From Apostichopus japonicus (lineage: Eukaryota; Echinodermata; Holothuroidea; Aspidochirotida; Stichopodidae): a DNA stretch of 64,000 nt. Shown here one piece after another: positions 1 to 13,054 of this stretch. Position numbers and translations under genes: made by a program. The notes beneath the pieces are model-generated. The model made no database searches. It had not been told where the DNA came from and was given only the letters and a program-made list of their open reading frames with translations. Each line of letters opens with the position of its first letter. Positions within the stretch are counted from its first letter, which is position 1. The stretch lies in assembly GCF_037975245.1 (NCBI RefSeq), contig NC_092564.1, positions 24,608,484-24,672,483 of the forward strand, read 5' to 3'.

Positions 1-2700
1 GTCGTCTCGGCTGAGGATGTCAATCCTTCTGTCGATGTAGACTCACTGGTCACTCTTTTAGAGGTAGCAGATCTAGTGCTGGCTTGACTAGATGAAGGCT
101 GGCTTGTAACTTCTGGGCTGCTACTTGCTGAAACCGTTGTCAATGTGGTTGAAGCCTCTGGAGTAGTGCTGGTACTCTCCTCCGTGCTGATCGATTTCGA
201 TGAAGAAATAGCTGTCGTCTCGGAACTAGTTTCAGCTGTCGTGGCCAAACCAGAAGAAGGAGTAGACTCCAGAGATGTTGTAACTTGAGTTGTTTCAACA
301 GTTGTCTGATATGGCGTGGACGTTACCCCTAAGGAGCTGGTCTCCTTCACAGCTGTCGAATAAGAGGTTGTTTCCACAGTACTAGAGGAAGGTACTGTTG
401 TCTCAGAACCTGTAGTAGAACTCTCTGTGGATACCGTCGTAGACTCTGTGTTAGTCGTCTCGGCTGAAGATGTCAATCCTTCTGTCGATGTAGACTCACT
501 GGTCACTCTTTCAGAGATAGCAGATCTAGTGCTGGCTTGACTAGATGAAGGCTGGCTTGTAACCTCTGGGCTGCTACTTGATGAAACCGTTGTCAATGTG
601 GTTGAAGGCTCTGGAGTAGTGATGGTACTCTCCTCCGTGCTGATCGATTTCGATGAAGAAATAGCTGTCGTCTCGGAACTAGTTTCAGCTGTCGTGGCCA
701 AACCAGAAGAAGGAGTAGACTCCAGAGATGTTGTAACTTGAGTTGTTTCAACAGTTGTCTGATATGGCGTGGACGTTACCCCTAAGGAGCTGGTCTCCTT
801 CACAGCTGTCGAATAAGAGGTTGTTTCCACAGTACTAGAGGAAGGTCCTGTTGTCTCAGAACCTGAAGTAGAACTCTCTGTGGATACCGTCGTAGACTCT
901 GTCTTAGTCGTCTCGGCTGAGGATGTCAATCCTTCTGTCGATATAGACTCACTGGTCACTCTTTCAGAGGTAGCAGATCTAGTGCTGGCTTGACTAGATG
1001 AAGGCTGGCTTGTAACTTCTGGGCTGCTACTTGCTGAAACCGTTGTCAATGTGGTTGAAGCCTCTGGAGTAGTGCTGGTACTCTCATCCGTGCTGATCGA
1101 TTTCGATGAAGAAATAGCTTTCGTCTCGGAACTAGTTTCAGCTGTCGTGGTCAAAGCAGAAGAAGGAGTAGACTCCAGAGATGTTGTAACTTGAGTTGTT
1201 TCAACAGTTGTCTGATATGGCGTGGTCGTTTCCCCTAAGGAGCTGGTCTCCTTCACACCTGTCGAATAAGAGGTTGTTTCCACAGTACTAGAGGAAGGTC
1301 CTGTTGTCTCGGAACCTGTAGTAGAACTCTCTGTGGATACCGTCGTAGACTCTGTCTTAGTCGTCTCGGCTGAGGATGTCAATCCTTCTGTCGATGTAGA
1401 CTCACTGGTCACTCTTTTAGAGGTAGCAGATCTAGTGCTGGCTTGACTAGATGAAGGCTGGCTTGTAACTTCTGGGCTGCTACTTGCTGAAACCGTTGTC
1501 AATGTGGTTGAAGCCTCTGGAGTAGTGCTGGTACTCTCCTCCGTGCTGATCGATTTCGATGAAGAAATAGCTGTCGTCTCGGAACTAGTTTCAGCTGTCG
1601 TGGCCAAAGCAGAAGGAGTAGACTCCAGAGATGTTGTAACTTGAGTTGTTTCAACAGTTGTCTGATATGGCGTGGTCGTTTCCCCTAAGGAGCTGGTCTC
1701 CTTCACAGCTGTCGAATAAGAGGTTGTTTCCACAGTACTAGAGGAAGGTCCTGTTGTCTCGGAACCTGTAGTAGAACTCTCTGTGGATACCGTCGTTGAC
1801 TCTGTCTTAGTCGTCTCGGCTGAGGATGTCAATCCTTCTGTCGATGTAGACTCACTGGTCACTCTTTTAGAGGTAGCAGATCTAGCGCTGGCTTGACTAG
1901 ATGAAGGCTGGCTTGTAACTTCTGGGCTGCTACTTGCTGAAACCGTTGTCAATGTGGTTGAAGCCTCTGGAGTAGTGCTGGTACTCTCCTCCGTGCTGAT
2001 CGATTTCGATGAAGAAATAGCTGTCGTCTCGGAACTAGTTTCAGCTGTCGTGGCCAAAGCAGAAGGAGTAGACTCCAGAGATGTTGTAACTTGAGTTGTT
2101 TCAACAGTTGTCTGATATGGCGTGGTCGTTTCCCCTAAGGAGCTGGTCTCCTTCACAGCTTTCGAATAAGAGGTTGTTTCCACGGTACTAGAGAAAGGTA
2201 CTGTTGTCTCAGAACCTGTAGTAGAACTCTCTGTGGATACCGTCGTTGACTCTGTGTTAGTCGTCTCGGCTGAGGATGTCAATCCTTCTGTCGATGTAGA
2301 CTCACTTGTCACTCGTTCGGAGGTAGCAGATCTAGTGCTGGCTTGACTAGATGAAGGCTGGCTTGTAACCCCTGGGCTGCTGCTTGGTGAAACCGTTTTC
2401 AATGTGGTTGAAGACTCTGGAGTAGTGCTGGTACTCTCCCCCGTGCTGATCGATTTCGATGAAGAAATAGCTGTCGTCTCGGAACTAGTTCCAGCTGTCG
2501 TAGTCGAAGTAGAAGAAGTAGACTCCAGAGATGTAACTTGCCATGTTTGAACAGTTGTCTGAGCTGGCGTGGTCTTTTCCGTAACAGCTGTGGAGTAAGA
2601 GGTTGCTTCCACAGTGCTGGAAATAGGTCCAGTTGTCTCAGAAGAAATAGTCGTTTCAGATTTATCGGTAGTAGTTTTCGCTTTCGAACTTGATAATTGT
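1..2700 (-). repeat. 450-453 bp coding tandem repeat (minisatellite within the mucin-like gene)
   Basis: The landmark GTCGTCTCGGCTGA recurs at 1, 454, 907, 1360, 1810 and 2260 on the plus strand, giving periods of 453, 453, 453, 450 and 450 bp. All are multiples of three, so the minus-strand frame is kept. The five left copies are nearly identical; the copy nearest the protein N-terminus (2260-2700) is the most diverged. The 3-bp step comes from loss of one codon in the AAACCAGAAGAAGGAGTAG segment. High identity suggests recent unequal exchange, so true copy number may differ from the assembly. Confidence 0.95.
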
Positions 2701-2938
2701 TCAGTCGCATCAATGGTTGATGAACTTGATATCATTAATATCTTTCTCGTCTTGTAGAAAATTCCTCTTCTTAATCGAGATTTTCTTGTTGTATCAAGTC
2801 TTTTTTTAAATCTGTTTCTAGTTTTTCTATTTTCTCGATAAATTGTGGACGCATTTCGCCCTGATTCGTTCAGTTCAAAAATATTGTCAACTCTCCTGAT
2901 TTCATGTTGATAACTTTTGTTTTCCTTTCTCGTTTTAC
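1..2938 (-). CDS. Mucin-like Ser/Thr-rich repeat protein (5' part, runs off left edge)
   Basis: The minus strand is open from a splice acceptor (CTCTTACAG, exon from about 2938) down to base 1 with no stop in the stretches I translated. The first ~75 residues are Lys/Arg-rich with little Ser/Thr; then, from about 2715 downward, the protein becomes about half Ser/Thr with Glu, Pro and Val, in runs such as SSETTAISSSKSISTEEST. This region is a tandem repeat of 150-151 residues. Such composition is typical of densely O-glycosylated mucin or cell-surface stalk domains; that role is inferred. The frame is also open upstream of this acceptor, through a second possible acceptor (TTTTGTCCGTCAG, about 2975), to a TAA near 3016. 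The start codon and any signal peptide must lie in an earlier exon I could not place. The C-terminus is outside the window. No enzymatic or adhesion domain is visible, so the family is not identified. Confidence 0.6.
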
Positions 2939-3018
2939 CTGTAAGAGGCAACCATAATTCACTGTTTTGTGTATTCACCACAACTGACGGACAAAAGCAT
3001 ATGCACGATAACAATTAG

Positions 3019-6000
3019 ACCAAGGTTACATCCCACTGTAGTGTGCATCTGTGAGGAGTTCTTCACATACTATTACATGAAATAAACTTAACGGCCTACT
3101 AAAACTATCTTCGAACGGAGGCAATTCGCAATTTAACCGTTCTGCACAGTGACTTTGAGGATAAACAACAGGTGGATGCGCTAACATTTTTTCATCTGAT
3201 GCCACCGTAAATTTAAACATAATAATACATTTTCCTAAGTCGCTTTCATTATGCAATATTTTTTAAACATGTCAGTAAATCCCACCATCTATGTCTATAT
3301 CCATATGAAACTTGTTGTACTGAGGGTAAGGGAAATTTAGTACAATCGTTTTGGTAACTCATGCAGGGAGCTGTTCACTGGCTCAAGTGACAATGTTTGT
3401 GGTAAACATATCCAAACCATTCTGAAGCTATGAGCATCCTTAATACGTTAACCTACAGTTATTTTGGTAGCCTTGAAAACCTGTTCCAAAGAATGATTTC
3501 GAATTATCGCAACGGAACACACCACTCCTCTTTAGCTTTGGAGTACGGTAGCCTACTTTTGATTTACATTCGAATACCTGATCACAAGATCTAATATCAT
3601 GAGGGCAATCAAGAGGGGCAACATTTGACCTCTGCTCACACTATAGTTGTCATGTTGACCAACAAAAGAACTGCTAGTCCAGGCTGCTGCTTTCTATCAA
3701 AACCACCAGAAACACTCATACGTGGCAGACGGACACCTAGCAACCCTAAACTTGGTTCGCTAAAGCGCATATAGGTTCATTTAAGTAATCATTAGGAGAA
3801 ATTGAAAATACTCGCGTGGTAGCGTACTGCCTTCCAAGCAGCCGTCACTGGGGACACACTCGTCTACCCACCATCCAATCCTGGTAATTACACAAAACTT
3901 CCCCATTCTGAATCTCACTAAGTATGGTTTCTTCGTGAACTCTGTATTCAAACTGTGAGCCTGAAAAGGGGTGAAATCCGCTGTTCCCTACAGGAAACCA
4001 CTTCCAGCCCTGACACGTAAGTGCCCGAATCAAAGCTAATTAAATCATTCATGCTTAACTTGAAAACATAATCCGACCGCTGCACACCAATGCGACGCTA
4101 AGTCAGTCTAAGATTCCAGAGGCGCCCAAATTCTCAGTCTGAGGACTGGTGGTGGTATGGAAACAAATGCGGCTTAGATGGTTGTGTATTAGCGACGACG
4201 AGCCTTGAATATCGATATTACATGCAAAGAATATAACATAAAGATAAAAGAGTAAAGAACGAGCGCTGAGTAGATTTCGTATATAATCTATTACTATAAT
4301 CAGCCACGATACAGACAAAACATCGACATGAAGCCCTCAATAATAAAAAAACATGCACTTAAACGAAAATGTTCACAAACGAGGTCTCAATACCGAAGTA
4401 GAGTCCTAAAACGATACGTACAAGAGTGCGTAAAAGACGAATACAAAACGGATGCAAATACGACCACAATGGTCGGAGCCTGGGCTACTACAGAACAGAA
4501 TGATTCAGAACGGGAATGAAGACTGATCCACAAGTCTCGAGATATGCTTCAGCTGAGCTGGTGAGCAGATGTCACGTGACCTGTGATGCTTACTTCACTG
4601 TCCACGGGGAAGCATATATGGCTCAAACAGTGACATGTAGCCTAGAGAAATAGAGGGCGGCAGATATGACGCCCAACGGTATCACAATATGATAGGGAAA
4701 AAGAAAAGGTGCCAAGTAAAATAAAGCCTTGTATCGTGCAGTGACGACTCAACAATTAAGCGACGTTGTAATAATGACACTTAAGGCTTAGAAAGATCGT
4801 GCAGTATATATTTCATCATGCAATAATTTGAGAGAACATCATCAGAGAGAAGACAAAGATTTTTTGTAGAAAAACCTACCCTGGGTAGCATACATAACTT
4901 TAAATCCGTTGAGCCCAAGTAAGATAGGAGGTATTAGGTAAGACAAATGTAGGGCTTCGCAAGCCTCGAAGGAATGATTTAGAAACGAACCACGACAAAA
5001 AGACTGAGACATTTGTAAGGCATCAATAAGTACCCACATTTGCAGAACAGTTAAAAAGTTATTCAACAGTGAGAAATTGTACCAAACATGACCAAATAGA
5101 CTCTTTCCGAACGAATTTCCAAACTAAATGACCAAGTTGTACTTCTCGGCATCACAACATTCATCATGCTCAACTTTCAGAATATAGACCAAAATTTGAC
5201 AGAAGTTGCATTTAAATTTCAAAAACTCCCTTCTGGTGACCTTAAAAGACCTGGAGAGTGCCCAAAACACCACACTTTCAGAATGCCCCTCTAAACTCTC
5301 TGCAAATATGATTCCCATAATGCTAACACGAAGCGAATGAGAGCATAATAACTCTCTACCCTTTCTTTTTCCCGCACGTTCAAATACGTATATGCGCTCA
5401 CACGCACATCGTAATAAACCCTAAAACAAGCACACAGCAATCACACGTCCCATACAGTTATGTTGACAACAAACTCTTACACTTGATGTCCGACTGAGCA
5501 ATGAAATTATATCGCTGAATTATTTATTGCGATACAGTTGATTGATACCATTTTCATATCTGATACAGTTTTTAAAGTACAAGTACAAATTGAGTTTAAT
5601 AGTGCGATGTCTTGATCAATTCTTAGGCGTTTTGTATCTGCACAAAAGGATATGTCAAAATCAAATATCCTTAGCCTTGACTCCATAGCTTGGATAAATA
5701 TCGTATAAAGAAAAGCATTTGTCATTACTTTTGCTTCTATCGTTCTCTTCTATTAGCTGTTTTAAGGATTACTATAAAATAGGATTAATCTCTGGAATGC
5801 TCCTTTAAAGCCGTATCGACGACCTAGGTACGTTGCTTTCTTTTCAATAGTTGTCACCGGGGGCCCTCTAGTGACCAAGCATTCTCGAACTTGGCGGACT
5901 CTACCAGCCGTTATTTTATAGATTAAAATATTTGAAACAAATGTCGTACTTTATGGCTATGCCCATGATTTCCGATGAGTCAGGTTTTGTTATATTTGGT

Positions 6001-6439
6001 GGCCCACGATTACCGTAGAGTGCTTGAACATTTAGTATAACAACTAATGCGTTGCGATACATATACGTATAATATTGACCGCTGGCAAACAAAAAATATT
6101 TTGGCCATAGCATATACTGGTACACACATACCTAACTTCAAAACTAACCTTATGGTGGATCCATGAAAAGGCTTAACACCCAGGATATTTAATTGTTAAA
6201 TCAAATGTGAAAAACTGAAAAAAGGGGAATCAATCTTCCTGTTTAGTAGAGAACTTAAAACAGACATAATGGTTTGATTCACGATTCAAGGATTACGCAA
6301 AGAAACATACACTATGATGGCAGCATCTAATTAGCATATATTAAATCGGCAATTTAGAGTCTTATGTTAGTGTCAATGATGGTGCGCGGACAATAATGGA
6401 CTATAATGATGAGTAATAAAACTATCAGCTATAATACCT
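3019..6439. other. Intergenic, no recognised gene
   Basis: AT-rich single-copy-looking sequence. Short open frames of 60-75 codons occur on both strands but show no domain, no consistent splice sites and no low-complexity bias. It may contain the 5' exon(s) of the minus-strand mucin-like gene, which I could not identify. Confidence 0.5.
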
Positions 6440-7240
6440 TTATCTATATTCAAAAATTTTCCCCGACTGATTAAAGTAGGGGGGTAGGTGCTGAAACTTT
6501 TTGAAAGGGCTGGAAGCGAATGAACGGTTTCTATGAAAGAGGGTGACTGCACTAGAGTAATTATACCTATATTCAAAACAATTCCCAGACTGATTATATC
6601 TGAATTTATGAAAAACTGATAAATAATCAAAATTGTACATTTTTAATCAGTGGCGTGCACGGTATTTCAAAAGTAGAGGGCCAAATTCACATTTTTCGGA
6701 CAGATTAAGATAGGGGGGGTTGAAATTATATGAAAGAGCCAGAAGCAATGAACGGTTTTATTTATTTTTTAAAGATGACTGCACTAGGGCAATTATACCT
6801 TTATCTGAATTTATGAAAATACTGATAAATAATAAACATTGAAAATTTGTATCAGTTGCGTGTACAGAATATATAAGGTGGAGGACCAAATTTAAAGTAC
6901 CACGACTGATTACACTAAAGGGGGTGTTGAAAGTTTGTGAAAGAGCCAGAAGCGAATGAACGGTTTTATATTTAAAAAAATTTAAAAAAAGTGGCGAATG
7001 AACGGTTTCATAAAAATAAAAATAAAGTGGCTGGCTGCACTAGGGTAAGTATACCTTCATCTGATATTATGTAGAACTCATCAATAATTAACATTGTACA
7101 TTGTAATCAGTGGCGTGCACAGGATTTAAAAAGTGGAGGACCAAATTCAATGGGTTCGTCGAAGCCCTCTACTTTGTAGGGGGTGCGGGAGTCCTCCCCG
7201 GATTTTTTTTATTTAGACGTCAAATGGATCATTCTCAGGC
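6440..7240 (+). repeat. Tandem copies of a hAT-like terminal segment
   Basis: A unit starting CAGTGGCGTGCAC begins at 6648, 6853 (diverged, CAGTTGCGTGTAC) and 7108, with a partial copy before the first. Each unit then carries a GTGGAGGACCAAATT-like stretch, a CGACTGATTA block followed by a G-run, AAAGAGCCAGAAGCGAATGA, and CTGCACTAGGG before an AT-rich tail. The first step is 205 bp and the second 255 bp; the longer one contains an extra copy of the GCGAATGAACGGTTT stretch. CAGTGGCG is the usual outer end of hAT-type inverted repeats, so this looks like local multiplication of one transposon end. Confidence 0.7.
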
Positions 7241-8345
7241 ATACTTGGACTACAAATATAAGTATCCGTAAACGCAAGTAATTAATATTTACTAATAATA
7301 AATACATTGGGTGAGGTTGAACAAAAGGGGTCGGGGATCAGCACCTGCAGTACTAATAGACCTATTATTCCCCAGCTGAATGCCAAAAAATCCCCTGACT
7401 GAACCATTTAACTCTGATTGACGGTCGAAGGTGGGGGGGGGGGGGCAATCAACTATACTGTGAGTGTACAGTTTCAAAGAACAGAAGGAATCAAAATAAT
7501 TCTCGTTTCTTGATTTACTGCAGTTGGCAGAATTGACTTTACCTTAAACATATGTAAAGAAAGATATATATACGAGGGGTTTAGGGAAATTCATTGAAGA
7601 AAATAAAAAGGGCATATTTATCTTTCGCCTTTTCTCATATTAGTCCGTTTTTTCTGTAATAATCCAATATTGTTAAACCCGTTTTTGACTGATGACATTA
7701 AACAGGTAAGTGCTTCTATATAAGGCGTTATTTCTTTCAGAGAATCACAAATCTTTAAAAAAAAAAGATAATAATAACATCAAAGCCAGAACGATGTCAA
7801 CGAGCCTTTCGATTGCGTAGGCCAGCTTTGCCTTGTTCAGCAATAGTAATTTCTAATGATGCACTTTTCATATAAGAGACACTATTTCACGTTGAATAAT
7901 ATCATAGATGTCTCTGATAGAGTTAAAAATGTAACATCTTTTAGAAATATTCCCTGAAATTCAATAACATGTTGAACTCTCCTAAAACAGACAATGAACC
8001 GATTTCTTGACATGAATAGTGGCGTTCGCAAAGCCACATCGCCGCCCTCTCCCAACCCCCCCCCCCCTCACCCTCACCTTCCATCGTAGGTCGGGAGAAA
8101 TGGTTCCGTCGGGGGATTTAACATTCAAACGGGAAACAATTAGACCACTGCTAGAGGGGTGGACACCAGTTTTTCAACCACACATAAAATGTCAAGAGAA
8201 TCATATTAGTACGACATTGCGTTTAAAGCTAATTATTCTATAATCGAATTATATACCTCACAAATGCACCATTTTGACGTCTAATTGTATTCTTCGGGGA
8301 GGGGGAGAACCCCCAAACCCCCTTGCATTAGAGTTGGCTTCAACG
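7241..8345. repeat. Fragments of non-autonomous transposons, partly inverted
   Basis: The segment 7150-7240 (ending GACGTCAAATGG) recurs in inverted orientation at about 8265-8345 (CCATTTTGACGTC then a G/C-run block). Fragments near 7370-7440 and 8030-8160 share an AGTCGGGAGAAATG-type block with 18540-18620. No transposase frame is present. Exact element borders could not be fixed. Confidence 0.5.
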
Positions 8346-10660
8346 ACCCCAGAGCCATATCCCCTCCTTTATAGAATCCTTCATTCTTTTCTATTACTTT
8401 CAGTATAGGTTCAGCACCTACTTAATTCAGCCGGGGAAGTTTACAACTTACCTCACCTCCCCCTCTTATATTTGAAATTATGAAAATAATTCAGACTTAA
8501 AAGATTAAATAAATTATAATTATTTATTCAAGATGAAATCCCACACGCCAAATGGATGATGTTACTGATCAATTCATATATGCCTCCGAATGGGACGAAT
8601 GGAAATAAGTAAATCTACAACTGAAACTGGACTGGGAAATTACAACAAAAAGTTAACTTAAATCTACATAATATTATGTTTATTCTTTCAGTGAAGCAAT
8701 AAAAATGAAAATAAAGGTAATTGGAATCAAAAACTCACCCCCGACGAGAAAATTGTTCCTTAAATCCGTATTCGGTCCTTCTGTAGCAGCCAATGTGCTA
8801 AAGCAATAAATAACAACGTATAAAATAAAGTAATAATTTAAATACATCTTATTGAAAGTTCATCCAGCGCTTTTCATGCATCCGATAAAAATATATATAT
8901 ATTTATATATATTTTTTTTACTGACTCAACCTCGTGTGGTTTTCATTTGCGTTCTTGGTGGTAATTTATATTTTCCAAAAGCTAAACCCTGGTATATATG
9001 TTCTCGAGATATTGCAATATGCTCTCATACAGTCCCACAAACGTTACACAACTGTCCCGGTAGTGTTCCTTGCTATTTTCCGTAAAGATCCTGCGTGTGT
9101 TCTATATACCACCGACCTAGTCTGATTGCACAACAGAGGTTCAATAAATATTTTCACTCTTAATGTCTAGTATCACCATACTGTGTGCGAAACGCACTTC
9201 AATCTAAAATCAAAGAACAAATAATCACAGCTGAAGTTAAAAGCGGGAAACGCCCAAGGATTACTTGCATCTTTTCGGGAGATTAAAATATCGTCTGATT
9301 TCTCGACATGTTGAGTAACATGAATGAACTAAACAAAAAAAAGAGGACAGATCCGATTTCCAAACAGACATATAGACATACTGCAAGGGGACCTGTTTAG
9401 ACGATCGTGGTGATAATAGAAGATATTCATTGGTCTGTTGACTGTCATTTTAAGGGCCCTTCCTCGACATACCCTCGCACTGTTTATACACTCAACATCC
9501 CAAGTCACTTTATCCGTTTCACGGGTACTCTCTTATTGACTTAATTCAAACCTGATCGGATTTTAACTTTGGCGTTTCTTGAGTCAGGAATAAATTTCAC
9601 CCTTATGTCGATTGCACAACTGATTACAAGTAGTTGCTGAGTATAAACACTGTTCAATACACCGTTTATTTAATCTTTTGAATGTTTTTTAGTATATTGA
9701 CTCGTTCTATATTACGAAAGGTGTACCGTTATATAAGTGAACAATTTGCCTTGTGTTGCACACAAGCGCAAAACGTGTATTTTGGGCCATATACTTTCGT
9801 TGTGTTTCAGCGACTGATTTCTAACGTGCCAATTTGTGAACGACGATTAAAATGTGGTAGAATAATAATTTATTGAGAATTTAGTGTTTGCCTCGTGTTG
9901 CACACATGAACAAAACCTGTATTGGGGCCTAATTTATACTTTCATTGCTTTTCAGCGACTGGTTTATAATATTTCACTTTATTTATAGACTTTTGAAATT
10001 TGGTAACGAAATACTAGTTTGAGTGGTTTGAAATGTGAATTCAAATTTTATCGTCACGTCCGAAAACTGGCACAACTCTACATACAATTGCGTTCCGTGA
10101 TATAGCATCGCGGGCCAAGTGGTCGTAATTATTTCATATTGTCAATTAATATTGTGTAAGTGATTAACCTGACATTCAAAAAACTTGCTCAAAACCACCA
10201 CAAAAAAAGATACAAATTATGCCACTGTCCTTGAAATTTGGCAAATAACATATCTTGAGCGCAAATTGGTTTATCATGTCAACAGTTCGTGGTGAAACCT
10301 TTCCATTGATTAAAAATAAAAATGAATTCAATTCAAGCTTAATATATGTATCTTCCATGGCGTCGGTATAAAATTGCCAAATTACTTATGAACCTTTTCT
10401 CATATATATCCATAATATTTCATACATAGGAATATTACGAAATTGAAGCTAAACGCGTGTTGAGTATATGGTAAGTTGTATAAATGCCAATTTTAGTCAA
10501 TTTTCTCTCAAACTTGCTGCGTCATCTCCAAGTGTCATTTTAATTTTAAAAGTCGCTACCGTGCCTAATGGGACTATACATCGCTGGAGTTGGCTGGCCC
10601 CAATATACTCCACTAAAAAATTGTTACCAAAGATCCAGCAGTATATAAGGTACGAATGCT
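8346..10660. other. Intergenic, no recognised gene
   Basis: AT-rich sequence with a short AT dinucleotide tract near 8890. A loosely repeated block (TTGCCTTGTGTTGCACACAAGC and its relative) appears near 9750 and 9890. Nothing here looks like an exon. Confidence 0.45.
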
Positions 10661-12553
10661 CACTGGGGTCGCCAAGTGGTGGCCTGGGGGCGGCACGTGT
10701 CCTCCCAAAAAAAATCATCGTGCCCCCCCCCCTCCCACGATGCGATTTGTAGTGTTAAAAAATAATAATCAAACAAAAAATGTTTTGACAAAGGACGCAA
10801 CGTATAATGTTCATCAGTAAAACTTCTTTCCACCGACCATCACAATAACCCGTTTTTTTCTCACTAACAAGGTCACAGAGGCCCCGGCGTGAACCGCTAG
10901 TGCTTAAACTTCACTACTACCCTGAATTTCAATTTCAATTTCAATTTCAACAGTCTTATTTGAAAACATTATCAAAGCAAAGGGGTTAATTTCCTTTTTT
11001 GTATAACATTTTTATCCGCCTCAATTAAAAACATAAATAACGGACAGACTAAGCCCGAAATTCTTGAACATAAAGTTACTTCAAGTTGCAGAGTATAGCA
11101 CCAGATCGCATCTAAGGACCCTTTATTAATCAAAAAATATCCCAAAGGGGGATCCTTTCCCCTTAGACGCCTCCCCCAGGATGGCGTTCAAAAATTAACA
11201 GTGTGCCCCCTAATAAAGTGATGTGCCCTGACTGTGCCCCCCCCCCCCCCCAAGGTTGAAATGTCTGGCGACGCCACTGCATGCGAATACTATGGTACGT
11301 TTATTTCCTAATTTAATATTCCGCAACAGAACCATTTGAAGGATAACAAGTAACCTCCAATCCTCAACACAAGTACTTTCCAATCATCTTAGCAACTTTA
11401 ACAAAATAACCAAACACATCGAAACATGTTTGGGTGGATTGCTAATAAACTAAAAGATGTAAAGGGTTGATCGTGCCAAGGAGGAAATTCCGATTCCACC
11501 CCCCCCCCCTTCTTAACGCCCCCTGCCCTAAATTCACGAGTCGCCCACCCACTCAATTTGCATACGCTTAAACTTTGAGTACTTGCGCATGTACAATGGT
11601 AAAATGTTAACTGTTCGACTGCAGCGGAATTTTTTTTAAAAATGCCATGTCATCGTCAGTTTAAAACTGGGTCATTCCGTGTCAAATCACGGATGGCTGT
11701 TGCTGCACCCTCTCCACAAAAATTCCAAAAGTTTTTGTATGATTGGAACACCATAATATAAGCATATTCTGAAAATTTCAGTTGCATTGCTTCACAATTG
11801 GCCGATTTATTACACTTTGAAATTCCGCGATTTGTCGCCACCGTGGCATTTTGATGTTTCTTGACTTTTGAGGTCTCATTTCTCAGCAATTAAACATCCT
11901 ACTACCTTTTTTATTACAAATGCATATAGAGTCTATCCCATAGAACACTACTTCAAGTTGCAAAATATAGCACCAGATTGCATTTAAGGACCCTTAATTA
12001 ATCAAAACATATCTCAAAGGGGAGGGGAAACCCCCTTCCCCTTAGACCCCTCCCCAGGACCGCATTCACAAATTAACATCGTGAATGCCCCCCTAAAAAA
12101 GTGCTGCGACCTCACTGTGCCCCCCAAGATTGAAATGTCTGGCGACGCCACTGCGAATACCATGGTACTGTACGTTCATTTCCTAATTTAACATTCCGCA
12201 ACAGAACCATTTGAAGGATAACAAGTAACCTCCAATCCTCAACAAAAGTACTTTCCAATCATCTTAGCAACTTTAACAAAATAACGAAACACATCGAAAC
12301 ATCTGTTTAGGGTGGATTGCTAATAAACTAAAAGATGTAAAGGGTTTATCGTGCCAAGGAGGGAATTCCGATTCCACCCACCCCCTTCCCCCTCCCCCCC
12401 CCCCACTGCCCTTAATCCACGAGTCGACCACCCACTCAGTTTTCATACGCTAAAACTTTGAGCACTTGCGCATGGATATACTATGGTAAAATGTTAACTG
12501 TTCGACTGCAGCGGAATTAAAAAAAACTGCTGTCTCATCTTCAGTTTAAAACT
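10661..12553. repeat. Two copies of a ~600 bp segment bearing a hAT end
   Basis: Bases 11078-11668 and 11950-12553 are the same sequence in direct orientation, about 90% alike by eye, starting ACTTCAAGTTGCA and ending CAGTTTAAAACT. Each holds a C-run followed by GTCTGGCGACGCCACTG, the reverse complement of a CAGTGGCGTCGCC hAT end. A possible partner end, CACTGGGGTCGCCA, sits at 10663, but I found no matching target duplication. The 281 bp between the copies are not shared. Part of each copy resembles the interior of the element at 44569-44935. Confidence 0.75.
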
Positions 12554-13054
12554 ACGAAAGCAAGAGCATAGTTACATTACGGACTCAAAATAATGTATGT
12601 GTAAACAATTGCTTCTATTTCTTAAGAGTCGTTCTCCGTGACCAAAGGTGGGTCGGAAAAAATTGCATGAGTGACAGGATTTTTAAGAGGTCGGAAAAGT
12701 GTGCGTAGCTTGCAGAAGGAAATCGATGAGGTTATTTTATATATTTTTATTAATTATAAGTCCGTATTCCAAGGTTGTCTTCAAGCATACTGAAAGGTGG
12801 AGGTTTTGATGATCGCAGCTAAGTCTCCATCCGGGAAGATTCTGGATCGTGGGTCTAAAAGTTGGCGGACCACTGCTGCATAAATCACAAACCGGCCGCA
12901 ACACATGCGATAATTTTATTTGTGTAATCATTATTATGTCTTTTCCTTAGCGTCCATTGCGTCGTACCTCGCAGCAAAATGTGATACTAAATCATAGAGC
13001 AGGATATAAGAAAAAAGGGCGAACTCATTATACCGCTAATACAAAGCCGCTGCG

